From Rhizodiscina lignyota (Eukaryota; Ascomycota; Dothideomycetes; Aulographales; Rhizodiscinaceae): 64,000 nt of DNA. Below the pieces are notes generated by a model. That model was not told the origin of the DNA, searched no databases, and was given only the letters and a program-made list of their open reading frames with translations. Positions 1 to 10,105 of this stretch are shown in pieces. Location of the stretch: positions 2,294,001-2,358,000 of the forward strand of contig ML978125.1 of NCBI GenBank assembly GCA_010015805.1, given 5' to 3'. A program made the position numbers and the translations under genes. Every line of letters starts with the position of its first letter. Within the stretch, counting starts at the first letter, position 1.

Positions 1-162
1 CATCAGAATGGCAAGGCAATCTTACGATTGAGGATAGCCGTGGACAAGAATCAGAATCGGGTTGTCTGGAGAGACAGTCTCCAAGCCTCTTGAGTAGTAG
101 TTCACCGCGGACCCACATGATGTTGGGACGCTGCTCGATTTTTCAAAGAACTCGGACGTCAT
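1..162 (-). CDS. alpha/beta hydrolase, 5' end only (runs off the window)
   Basis: Only the first exon is inside the window (162 down to 26). It reads from ATG at 160-162 through MTSEFFEKSS to LILVHGYPQS. The HGYPQS segment is the oxyanion-hole strand of alpha/beta hydrolases of the epoxide hydrolase/haloalkane dehalogenase type, which normally continues with SYMWR. Right after it a GTAAGA donor starts at position 25 and the intron runs off the edge. The frame stays open upstream to 321, but that extension has no homology-like content and is AT-rich, so I chose the internal Met. The catalytic triad is not visible; substrate unknown. Confidence 0.7.
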
Positions 163-479
163 CGCAGTTGATTTAATCCTCACAAGAATATATAGGATTA
201 TCTTGGAACGAAAACGCTTCAGGTGGACTTGCTGTTGAACAGCATGAGGTTGGTGAGAGGGAACGACACTTTCCGGCAAGGCGGAGGGGTTGTCAGCGGC
301 TCGGTAGCGAACCGAGTCCATTGATAATTAGTTTCCAATTGAATTCGCCTGTTGGGGTATCAACTATTATCGGAATTGCTATATGACTGACTGCTCTCTT
401 CTACCGTAGTTATAAATATAAAACAGAACCGCAGAGCAAAGAAAAGGGCGTAATTGATATGCCGTTGGTATATTGATCC
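163..479. other. intergenic, 5' of the hydrolase
   Basis: Upstream region of the hydrolase and 3' flank of the DUF3176 gene. AT-rich around 330-480. No gene or clear element seen. Confidence 0.5.
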
Positions 480-2484
480 TTAAGTGCTAGTCATAACAGC
501 CTCATTGTGATTGATCCTCAATCGAACTTTCAACTCCTCTGCCTTCTTCGTCAACCCCTTCTCCGACATGCCGTGCTCAGCATTTATATTCTCTCTCGCT
601 TTAGCGTCAAAGCCCAAGAAAATAACCGGGAGAGGATTCAAGCCCCAAGCGAACAGGCCTGCCCTTTTTGTCTCGATGACGGTCCCAACAAGGAAAACAA
701 GGCCCAGTAACCAAATCAGCACCGGCAGACAAATCCAGACCCATGACACGACGACGTAGGTTACGGGAGCAAGGACATGGCCTTTGGCCATTACGGGCTT
801 CGCCGTGTCGAGATTCCAGCTGGAGTCTCTGATCGCCTTCGTCATGCCCAAAGCCAGATTTTGCATGGCACAAATGTTGCCGTTCTGCGGCGTTTCACAC
901 GTGCTGTAGTTGCCCAAAAATATGGCCTACGTTCCTGTTAGTATCTCATTAAAGGGAAGACAATATTGGTTCTTACCTGCATCAGGTCCGCAGTGAGATC
1001 GCCATTTTGAGTCTCTATCCCCGCCTCTTCCGACTGGTACTCGTAGTCATCGTCTCCTTCAGTACCAACGTTGCCGCTAAGAATCGATGCAAGATAGAAA
1101 CTGATCCCGTGGTTGATATTGTACGGGATGGTGTAGTTCTCGGAGTATATTCCCAGGGATGGCACGATTGACATTGGAACGATGGAATCTTGCGTATCCT
1201 CGTCAACGATATAGCCAGTGAAGGGAGAACTAATCGTTTGCTCATAATATTGAGCGCCAGATAATGCAGCTTGAGTTGACCTAGACGAGGACCCGATCGA
1301 AGTGTTGTAGATTCGTACGCAGGGCGTTAATGCACACTCCGAAGCAACGAGCTTTGTCGTTGAATTCACAAGATGGCTGCCGAAAGCAGAAATGGAATCC
1401 ACAATGGCCATGGGCCGGTTTAGGACCAGTTCCTGATATGCTTCCACAACAGGCTCCGTTGGTGACCCGATACGCATGACGTTCAAGTTATGCGGATTGT
1501 CTTGTCGTCGGAGGGTAAAGCCATTTGGCAGCCATGCATCGCACCAAGTTGACGCATTCACATTGTTAAAATCAGCACAGCTCCTTTTAAGCCTGTGCGT
1601 CAAATCAGTGCACTGTGCACAAACACCCAGACTTGAATACGCATCCCAGGTACAATTTCCGGTGGGACAACTGTATTTGGCGACCTTCCAATCGTCGTTG
1701 GCATTGAAGAGGGATGAGAGTATATTGGCTTTCATGCTCACATCCACAGTAGCATCCGCATGAACTGAGAATGTCTCCGGGTTGTACTTCGTTGTGTTTG
1801 CGACGTATGCATAGCCAGCATTTTGAGAGACTGGGTAGCGGAGGTCATATGCAACCAGATTTTGGATAAAGGGATCGAAGCCCAAAGAGAGAACCATGGC
1901 GATTGCACCGACGATTGCAAAGTGCTTCCCCTTGAGACTCCAGGCTAGCTTCAAACTGCCGGTAAGACCTCGTGCAGCGGAATCAAACTTGTCCAGATCG
2001 GCAAGACTCCGTTCGTCTTGGGTGAAATATATCCATTTGAGTTGGCCCAGGCCTGTGTGAACATGGTAAGCATACTCAGACTGCTTCTTTGGTGTGTATC
2101 TCATGACTGACTTCTCGATATGGGGATCAGGACACACAGCTTCCCAATCGTGCTCAACCATGCAATAACGGAGTTGACAGAAACGGTGACATGGCCACAA
2201 TAGTCCTTCCCTTTCACATTCCCGCAATATTGATGCGGCTGCGACCAAGTCGGTAACGGTTTGCCGTTGAGAGCTGCCAAAATACCAATGATACCAGCCA
2301 ACGCCGCGGCGGATCCAACGACTCCAACAATTTCCCACAGCCACAGATCGCGCCTCCTGGGGATATTATATGCTTGCTGCTCGTTGATCGGTGATTCAGA
2401 TGAGGCCTTTTCTGCCCACGAAGCATCGCGCGTGGACATCTCATAGGCATCCACATTGGGGCGTTTGTCGTCTATTCCGTTCAT
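480..2484 (-). CDS. DUF3176-type fungal membrane protein
   Basis: Three exons: 2112-2484, 977-2052 and 480-926, joined over introns of 59 and 50 nt (donors GTCAGT and GTAAGA; branch TACTAAC in the second). They give about 631 residues. Two N-terminal membrane helices follow a short soluble tail (LWLWEIVGVVG near residue 48, then VSVNSVIAWLSTIGK). The spliced junction makes ISRSLGQLKWIYF, the conserved core of fungal DUF3176 proteins, followed by LADLDKFDSAARG. A third helix lies near residue 165. A long luminal/extracellular loop with many Cys and N-glycosylation sites follows, then a C-terminal helix around residues 535-560. Molecular function of this family is unknown; it is expanded in filamentous ascomycetes. 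Complete and intact. Confidence 0.87.
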
Positions 2485-3581
2485 AGTGAAACTTCGAGTT
2501 GAACAGAAGCAGAAAAATACTGAGAAGACCAGCCACTTTGGCAGAATGAGAGTTCAACAAATACAGGCCGTCGACTTAGTCCAACATCCATGACCATTTA
2601 TTATAGCGTGTATTCCACTGGAGTCTAGGTGGAACGGCATCAAGCTAGGTGTAGGCGAGACCGGTGGCGCATGTTGTCAGTTCCATCTTAGCTGAACCGC
2701 CGAGTAGAAGAACGGTCTCGGAACACTGCAGATTATTATTGAACTCGGTCCAACTGTCTGTCAGTTGATCAAATCAATGATGAGAATTTCTATGAGGGTA
2801 GAAACAACCCTTGCGCCGCTGTTCATAGCATGTTGGAGACGTCCGCTGCTGCGGCTTCACCAGAAATCGCCATCGCATGATCGGATTCTCTGGAAATCGA
2901 TCCCAAATTGAGACGGCAAGTGGAGCGGCTGCAGGCGCAGAACGAGCAACGGGTTTCTGCACACGTGGCTGTGAGATGAGCTAGTGCGGAGAGCCTCAAT
3001 ATTCGATATCGCTCCCCCTTTTTAGCCCGAGCGCCAAGCCATTTAGGCAAGTCTCGACAACGCCTTGCGATAACCCCCGATCTGCTTCTACAAAAAGAGA
3101 AAGCGAATCGACGCTTTGGAACAGCTAGAGCCTAATTAGGCGTGATGATATCCTGGTCTAGTTTCGCACTTCCCGTGAAGTCGACTGAGCTGGACTTCTA
3201 GGCACTGCGCACGCGGCACGGCAGAGTCTTGCCGGTCTTCATGGGAGAATATGAGATGCTTCGAGTTTGCTTTGTGTCAGTGTCAAAATGTTTCGAGATA
3301 AATCCATACAGCTTGTGATAATCAAGGGTTGACCTCGGCGAACGAAGAATATCCTTGAGCTAAATGTACCTGTGACGGATTGGATATTCCCTCTTTCATT
3401 CTCCGCCTCGGACTAGAAGTTCCCTATTTCAGTCCAGTCGCTCCTGCGACAGTTCATCGATATCGAAATGGCGTACGATATTGTATCGTATTGATTCCTT
3501 CTACTTCTACAATTACCGGACTGCAGTAACCGATTTCTACGTAAGAAGTTCATGATTTAAGAGAATTGCGATTGCGGGAGA
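2485..3581. other. intergenic, divergent promoters
   Basis: Shared upstream region of the DUF3176 gene (minus) and the D-amino-acid oxidase (plus). Short overlapping ORFs occur on both strands around 2770-3050. One plus-strand stretch near 2895-2970 could form a charged helix (RRQVERLQAQNEQ), but it has stops just upstream. No gene supported. Confidence 0.45.
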
Positions 3582-4790
3582 ATGGCTGAAAGCTTCAATG
3601 CCCAAATTGTCGTGATTGGGTAAGCTGTTTCTCTATATGACAGCTTCAGCGGGCGAGAATACTCACTTTGCAACGAATCAGGGCTGGAATAGTTGGACTC
3701 AACGTAGCATGGGAGCTGGCGAGGCGAGGTTACGGCAAGCACACTCTTGTAATTGCGGAATATCTTCCAGGCGATACGTCAATCAATTACACCTCTCCAT
3801 GGTAAGCTTCCCACTGCAGTTGTAATACACCCTGCTGAACATTTAAGGGCCGGTGCGGATTTCTCAGCAGTCTCAGGCTCTGACAAGAATGCTCTACGCT
3901 GGGACCGTCAAAGCTACCCCATTCTTCTGGCGATGGCTGATGATCCACAACAACCCTTCGTGCAAAGAGCGCCATCGTATGTTTACTGGGATGAGATGCC
4001 TTCGGAGAAGAAAATTGAATCAATGGCTGCGTATCTGGAAGATGTACGCAGATTCGATGGTTAGATTCGGGCCTTCTCACTGAACTCAGCGCAGTATCGA
4101 GTCCTCGAACGGTCCGAATGCCCAGAAGGTGCTGTTTTGGGCGTGTTCTTTACAACTGTAAAGATCAACCCTCCTGCACATTGCAGGCACTTAAAATCAA
4201 TGCTTGAGCAGCAGGGCATTAGATTTGTCCGCAAACGGCTCCCAGATCTTGCTTCTGCATTCCAGCAGTCAAAGGCAAAGGTCGTATTCAACTGCATTGG
4301 CGGCGCCGCTGAGAAGTTTTCGGGTGTTCAAGACACAAAGAGTTATCCAACACGCGGTGCAACATTAATCGCGCATGCACCAAAGATCACTGCATGCTAT
4401 TCCCATCGTACACGTGAACATGCGACATATATTATCCCGCGACCAAATTCCGGCGGCCAGGTTGTCCTCGGCGGATATCAACAGGCCCACATCAGAACCG
4501 GAGATACATTCGTCGAAGAATCGGACTCCATACGCGCGAGAACTGGTAAGCTCTTGCCAGCATTGATGGACGAGGATGTCCACATTATGGCTGCTGTGGC
4601 TGGGTTAAGGCCTTCGCATGAAGGTGGCGCAAGAGTTGAGAGAGAGGAAATTGCGCCTGGGAAGGTTGTCGTTCACAACTATGGTGCTGGTGGAACAGGA
4701 TACCAAGCTGGAATTGCCATGGCACGGGATGCGGTAGCTCTGGTGGCCGACCGTGAGCTCAAAGATTTAGAATACACGAGTGTTCTTTGA
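3582..4790 (+). CDS. D-amino-acid oxidase (FAD-dependent)
   Basis: Four exons, 3582-3619, 3682-3801, 3848-4043 and 4095-4790, give 349 residues, the usual DAAO length. The first junction rebuilds the FAD-binding VVIGAGIVGLNVAWEL; the second rebuilds INYTSPWAGADF, typical of DAAO. The third intron (GTACGC donor, CTGAAC branch, GCGCAG acceptor) is my choice because it removes two in-frame stops and joins AAYLED to YRVLERSECPEG. The C-terminal half carries VYPTRG-like SYPTRGATL, TYIIPRPN, the substrate-binding Arg in AGLRPSHEGG and the FAD-binding HNYGAGGTGYQAG. It would oxidise D-amino acids to keto acids, ammonia and H2O2. The last residues (EYTSVL) are not a canonical SKL peroxisome signal. 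D-aspartate oxidase is an alternative. Confidence 0.88.
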
Positions 4791-4835
4791 GTGAATTCAT
4801 ATTCACGATTAGACATACATCTCTGGATATACACC

Positions 4836-6587
4836 TCATGTTACAATCCACTGCGATAACGTGACAATCGTAGTGTAGACCATGGCGACGATACCCAAGG
4901 TCATCATCGCAAGATCCCCAAACTTTTCCAACTTTGAGCTGGCGCAGCCTTTGTAATGAAGGAAGGCGGGATAGATGTACACGAGAGGCACGCACGCAAA
5001 GCTACCAATCAATGCGACGAATTTGTCCAAATCACTTGCTCCCAATAGCGATATTACGCCACACAAGACCGTTAGACCAGTCCGCAGAGCATTCTTCTTC
5101 CACTTGATTGTCGCACTCTTCTTGCCAGTCGCTTTCTCGCCGAATAAAGCAGTTTCAATGATACGCACAGCGGGGAAGAGCTGCACAGGATTGCCCACTA
5201 GGACTGCCATCGAGTAGAGAAATTGAACCGCGTTGACGAACTTGCTAGTTTGCGGAAAGTTGGAAATGATTTGGATTTTCGTGTCTTCGCCAAAGGTCGC
5301 GTAACAGAGCGCCCCGACCGACGTGAAAATCACGGTAATAATGAGCATGATCAAATACAACAGGTAGCTGAACTTCTCGGGCTGCTTCATTGATGATTGG
5401 ATTGGTAAAATCAAGCCGATGCCCTCAAACGTGAAGATTGCAGAGCCAATTGTGAGAGTAAAGTGAGCCGGGTTGAAGAGCGTGACGCTTGGAGCCATGC
5501 CACGTGTAGCTAGACTGAAAATGTCATAGTACCAGATGTAGACCAGGCCGATAAGGATGAAGACGTCAGCCAGTAGTGCTGCCGGGCCAAGTTTCGAGAT
5601 GTTCCGAATGAGCGAAAGAGGTATCAGTACGACAAGCTGAAGTGCTATCAATGCTTCAGGACCAAGAGGCATCCGCTGGTCGTGAGTGACTGCATCCAAG
5701 AAGGAGAATATGTTTTCTGCAGTGAAGATGATGCCTGTGCAGACGAAGCCGAGCTGCGACAGGGTGATGGATGCCAATATGAGAGATCTGAGACGAGGTC
5801 CAACGATTGCTTCACCGAGCTCTCCGTAGCCACTATGGCCAAACTTGGACCGACACTGGAGGAGTAATCGGAAACAGACACTCGTGAGTACCGAAACCGT
5901 CACAAGCGTTAGAGAAGAGAACAGAATGCCACCGTTCCGAAATGCCTTTGGTAAGAACATGATGCCTGTGCCGATAAAAGCTTTGAGCAGGGTGAAGAAA
6001 GTCTTCGTGGTGCCTGCATTGCCATCGCGCCTGTACCGTTTGGTGCTTTTGCGGCGTCCAAGAAGCGGCCGAGTTTCTGAAGGTCTATCGTCAGGCTCAG
6101 CAGTTCCACCTTCGATAGCTGATTCGTCGTCCTCATCTGTATCTGCGAGGTCCTCGCCGGCGAAACTACCATAAAGTTCCAGAAACGAAATAAAATTCCG
6201 CGTGATCGGTAGAGTGACGTCGCTGAATTTTCTCTTCAGCACCTGCCGCTGGATAAAGGCTCGTCGGAAGCCCCCAGGCTCGAGTTGTTCAGGGACGGTG
6301 GGCTGATGTGGCGAGAGCAAGCTCTCACCCTGGGCTGCAGAGAAAGTCGCAGCTCGTCTGGGTGCATTCGCTCTCGCTTTGATTTTGTAAATGTCTCTAT
6401 GGATATCGCCGCCTTGCAGTTTGAGGGAGGATTGTTCCGGCAGCTCGCCCAATGCTGTCTCGGATTGAGATGCATTCGATATTGAAGTGGTCAAAACGTC
6501 TGGCTCTGCCGAGTAGCCTTCTTGAAGGTGCTGATCAACGATGGCCGCTTCTCGGCGGCTGCTGCCGCTGCCAGGTGTGTCCGCCAT
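4836..6587 (-). CDS. vacuolar amino acid transporter, AVT3/AVT4-like (Aa_trans)
   Basis: Single exon, 583 residues from the ATG at 6585-6587 (MADTPGSGSS). An in-frame ORF extends a further 67 codons upstream but looks like 5' leader. Residues 1 to about 190 are a hydrophilic tail containing acidic EDLADTDEDDES, as in yeast Avt3/Avt4. The membrane domain starts near residue 197 with FFTLLKAFIGTGIMFLPKAF, the signature first helix of amino acid/auxin permeases, and continues through about 11 helices. Avt3/Avt4 proteins export neutral amino acids from the vacuole. Its 3' end lies 46 bp from the convergent DAAO gene; a joint role in amino acid use is possible but unproven. Confidence 0.88.
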   Translation of the reverse strand: MADTPGSGSSRREAAIVDQHLQEGYSAEPDVLTTSISNASQSETALGELPEQSSLKLQGGDIHRDIYKIKARANAPRRAATFSAAQGESLLSPHQPTVPEQLEPGGFRRAFIQRQVLKRKFSDVTLPITRNFISFLELYGSFAGEDLADTDEDDESAIEGGTAEPDDRPSETRPLLGRRKSTKRYRRDGNAGTTKTFFTLLKAFIGTGIMFLPKAFRNGGILFSSLTLVTVSVLTSVCFRLLLQCRSKFGHSGYGELGEAIVGPRLRSLILASITLSQLGFVCTGIIFTAENIFSFLDAVTHDQRMPLGPEALIALQLVVLIPLSLIRNISKLGPAALLADVFILIGLVYIWYYDIFSLATRGMAPSVTLFNPAHFTLTIGSAIFTFEGIGLILPIQSSMKQPEKFSYLLYLIMLIITVIFTSVGALCYATFGEDTKIQIISNFPQTSKFVNAVQFLYSMAVLVGNPVQLFPAVRIIETALFGEKATGKKSATIKWKKNALRTGLTVLCGVISLLGASDLDKFVALIGSFACVPLVYIYPAFLHYKGCASSKLEKFGDLAMMTLGIVAMVYTTIVTLSQWIVT

Positions 6588-7132
6588 GGCTCGTCTAATG
6601 AATGGTCTACTGAGGGAGAGGAGGGATGGGAGTGAAATATGAGGAGCAGCAAGTCCTACGCATCGCAGGATGATGCTCCTCTCACGTGTTTGTTGATGTG
6701 TGGTGGGAAAGTTCCAGAAATGCGGAGGTGGAAAGCGAATCTTTGCATCATGAAAGCTCGGGCCACCTCTGAACGGCAACTCTTCCAAGGTTCAGCCATA
6801 CACGTGCGCCGTGCTCACCGTCTTCCGAGAAGCGGCAAAGCGTGACAGCATGGCAGGAAAATTTCAGATGAATAGCCTATCCGCGCCAAGTCCACATTGG
6901 ACGTGTCGGGGATATGTATGCAGCACAATAGAGCATGACAGCTGTGTGCTGGGGTTTACTCGCTACATCGAGCTTGTGCATATTGCCCGATTGGGTAAAT
7001 ATATCTCCTCCGACATAATAATTCCCTTCAGACTCGCGTCTGTTCTATATTCTCTTCATTTGTCTGCTTTGATTGGAACTGTGATCCTTTCTTTTGTCGT
7101 ACTACGCAGTCCATTATTTACAGCAGCACCAT
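6588..7132. other. intergenic, 5' of the transporter
   Basis: Upstream region of the transporter and 3' flank of the amidohydrolase. Short ORFs only; no other feature seen. Confidence 0.5.
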
Positions 7133-8569
7133 TTACTTAGTCGCAAGCACATCCCAATAATCGAGTCCAGGTGCTTTGACTAATTTCCCACCTTTCCAAA
7201 TGCTCTTAATCTTCTGTGGATGCTGAAGTAACTCTATATTCTCCAACGGATTTTCGTCAAGTGCGATAAAGTCCGCATCGTATCCTTCCTTTACTTGCCC
7301 ACTCTTTGGGGCTTGCGGACCAAGTGTCATCGGCCCATTCGCAGTGGCCGCTTCAATAGCCTGCAAAGGCGTCATACCGGCCTTCACTGCGTACATGACT
7401 TCCTTTCCGTTCAATCCAGCGCCAAGGACGGTCCCTGAGCCGCCGAAGAGATCCGAGCCAGTGGCACATCTTACACCCGCTTTGATTGCTTTCGAGTAGG
7501 CTTCCTTGTGTATGTGGGCGAAGCGTAGGACTTTTTGGTACATTGCCGGGGGGTACGCGTCTCTATTATTCAGGATACTCTCGATTGGTGTCATCGTTGC
7601 CACAAGCGTTACGTCGTTCTTCTTCATTGCTTCGATCGCCTCATCATCCAAGTAAGAGCCATGCTCAATCACTTTGAATCCTGCACGAATGGCTGCCATG
7701 ATGCCTCGCTTCCCAATAGCATGCGCCGCACATACGAGTTCGAAGCGAGTGGCTTCGTCGACAATGGCAGCCAGCTCGGCATCTGTGAATTGCTGATGCA
7801 GCGGGTTGTCGGACAAGGATGTTGCTCCGCCGCTCGTGAAAGCTTTGATGACCTTAGCTCCACGGCGTAGATTGACGCGTACAGCTTTGCGAACCTCCTC
7901 TACGCCGTCAACAATCACGAAAGGCACCATGCCGACATCAGTTCCTGGCGAGTTGAGAGTGAGCTTCTGCCATACGCTCCCCAGAGGAATCTCAAAGACG
8001 TCGCCGTGGCCAGCTGTCTGACTGAGTGCTGCACCTGCTCCATAGAGATTCGGACCTAGGATGACACCTTCGTCCATAACAGTTTGAAATTCCGGGGCGT
8101 AGCCGCCAAGATCGATGCACGACGTATATCCAGCATAGAGCGTATCGCGGAGAGCTCTGACGGCACGAGCGCCAGCTGCTGCAGAGTTGCCCATTGACAT
8201 GTTTTCGGTGTTTATGGGTTTGAGCGGAGATGCACCGACAAAATGAGAATGACATTCCCAGAGACCGGGCATGAGAACCGGGACGGAGATAGTTGAGAGG
8301 TTTGAATACTGTGATGGAACATGACTCGGAGAGCCCACATAGACAATCTTTCCGTGCTCTGAAATAACAGCTTGATCTGTTAGCGGCTTTCCTATGCCTG
8401 GTATGAGAGTTGAAGCTCGAATATACGTCGCGTCGGAAGACGTATCGGACGCTACCGTGAGAGTTGTGGAAGAATGGCCAGGAGAAACGAGTTCCCACTC
8501 GTCCATATTTGCCATTGACGAGGTCTTCTGCTTGAGAAGACTTCTACTTGCGATCTGAGTAGGAAGCAT
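7133..8569 (-). CDS. amidohydrolase, ochratoxinase-like
   Basis: Single exon, 478 residues, ATG at 8567-8569 (a second start at residue 19 is possible). It is a binuclear metal-dependent hydrolase of the amidohydrolase superfamily. All expected metal ligands are visible: H107 and H109 in ECHSHF, K242 (bridging, carboxylated in homologues) in AKVIKAF, H283 in AAHAIG, H303 in IEHGSY and D373 in GSDLFGG. From memory, Aspergillus niger ochratoxinase (480 residues) has its ligands at 111, 113, 246, 287, 307 and 378, almost the same spacing. Blocks such as GAALSQTAGHGD, VDGVEEVRKAVR and GPQAPKSGQ are shared with that enzyme as I recall it. Family members also act on Xaa-Pro dipeptides and imidazolonepropionate-like amides, so the true substrate is open. 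No signal peptide is evident. Confidence 0.85.
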   Translation of the reverse strand: MLPTQIASRSLLKQKTSSMANMDEWELVSPGHSSTTLTVASDTSSDATYIRASTLIPGIGKPLTDQAVISEHGKIVYVGSPSHVPSQYSNLSTISVPVLMPGLWECHSHFVGASPLKPINTENMSMGNSAAAGARAVRALRDTLYAGYTSCIDLGGYAPEFQTVMDEGVILGPNLYGAGAALSQTAGHGDVFEIPLGSVWQKLTLNSPGTDVGMVPFVIVDGVEEVRKAVRVNLRRGAKVIKAFTSGGATSLSDNPLHQQFTDAELAAIVDEATRFELVCAAHAIGKRGIMAAIRAGFKVIEHGSYLDDEAIEAMKKNDVTLVATMTPIESILNNRDAYPPAMYQKVLRFAHIHKEAYSKAIKAGVRCATGSDLFGGSGTVLGAGLNGKEVMYAVKAGMTPLQAIEAATANGPMTLGPQAPKSGQVKEGYDADFIALDENPLENIELLQHPQKIKSIWKGGKLVKAPGLDYWDVLATK

Positions 8570-10105
8570 CCCATATTATAAATTTATGTAAGAGGAAATG
8601 GCTCGTTTGTGATAACCAGATCTGCAGTCATCTTTGTTTGGGCCTCTAACCCGATATGATTGGCGCGCAATCTCAATGACGGAAAGTCGGCATGACAGGC
8701 GACGCAACTTCTACCATCGACATAATCTTCATACTGTTCTTGAGCGCAGGTCGGGCATATTATCTTAAAGTAGGGACGATTCCGTCGCCTCCAGCGGCAT
8801 GGAATAACTTCTTGCCCCGTTGCCGGACGAGGTCTTCAAGTGCACGCTGTTCGTGACCGGCCACCTTCCCAGACTTATTTATAAGGACTTGCGGCTCTGG
8901 ACAAGAATTGGTCCCCATGAGTGCATGGGGTTGCAAAATAACAGTTCCGTACAACTCCAAGCAGAGCGGTCAGTATAACGACAAGGCTCTACAGGACGAG
9001 TCAATGTGCTACACGCCCAGGTCTTGGAGATGCGTGCAGATCTAATCATTCGGCTTGAGAAGAATGACTTGAAGTAGAATCTCGAGTAGAGCCAGACCGA
9101 TTCATGCACAAGTTCTACACAGCTTTCGCCTACATAAGTGAGAGTTGCGTACAAGCTCCCGCAAGGTTCCTGTCTGCCGAATGGATGGTACCGATCAAGT
9201 ACGTAGCTAGATCAAGCATTATTGAGGCATAAACACATTGTGGTACTCCGATGGCTCACCACTTCTCATCATCTCACGTACGTCAACAATGAATTTGGAC
9301 GAAGCTGTGCGATTGCCTGACTTCGTTCGGCTGCATGTGTCGGTCGAAAGGAAAGCTGTACTGTTTTGATCATTTTGATTAACTAATCAAACCTTTTGGA
9401 AGCAGCTTTATTGAAGATATGCTGGCATTGAATCGTGCGCATCCACTCACAAAGCAGATGAATCTCGGCAGAGAAAAATCTGGCGGTAAGGAAAACCAAC
9501 TCTCCACCCAATCCAAAATGATCAGATTTAACATGATAACAAAAAACTCCAAAGCTCGAAACAGTGCCTATTGAAGCTGCAGGATCATTTGAAACGGTAG
9601 GGCAGAGATCTCCATTTTAGTCTACTGCATGATAGCCGAGCGAAATAGTCGACCCCGCTTGCATACAGACTTCAAAGTTAAGCCAAGTTCCAATCATTGG
9701 CCAAATTTGGATGGAAATTGGTTTCCGAGTATACTCTACTCCGCACGGAAGGTGGCCAACCGCAATCATGTTATCGTCTAGATCTCTGTTCCTGTTTGAT
9801 TTGCCGAACTGCGCCGGAGACCCCTTGAGCTTGAGGTCTCGGCCAGCGATTGATAAGTCGGTTATAGACGCGAGGTTGTTTCATCTGAGAGGAAGCCTCC
9901 AGATAAGGAAGAGCAAAGGTTCGTAGATTTGGTTACAGGCATATCGTGGCTTGCGGAGTACTGGAAGCTGATGATATAGGTGGCAGTTGACAGAAGATCT
10001 TGAGTACCTCGAACCGAAAACTCGGCGACCCAGCAACAGTATTTCTTGACTGCATCTCTGATAGAACGAAAGCCCACACAAGCTTTCATCTCCTTTAACC
10101 TCGAA
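8570..10105. other. gene-poor gap with a possible relic
   Basis: About 1.5 kb with no intact gene. On the minus strand from about 8960 to 8640 two overlapping frames read like protein: one ends in HAAGGDGIVPTLR and the other, shifted, carries CPTCAQ and, 13 residues later, CVAC. See the findings. The rest (9160-10100) holds only short ORFs and the promoter of the monooxygenase. Confidence 0.4.

Noticed and set aside
4044-4094. Two in-frame stops inside the D-amino-acid oxidase, suggesting a pseudogene
   Set aside because: A 51 nt intron (GTACGC donor, CTGAAC branch, GCGCAG acceptor) removes both stops and keeps the frame and the family alignment.
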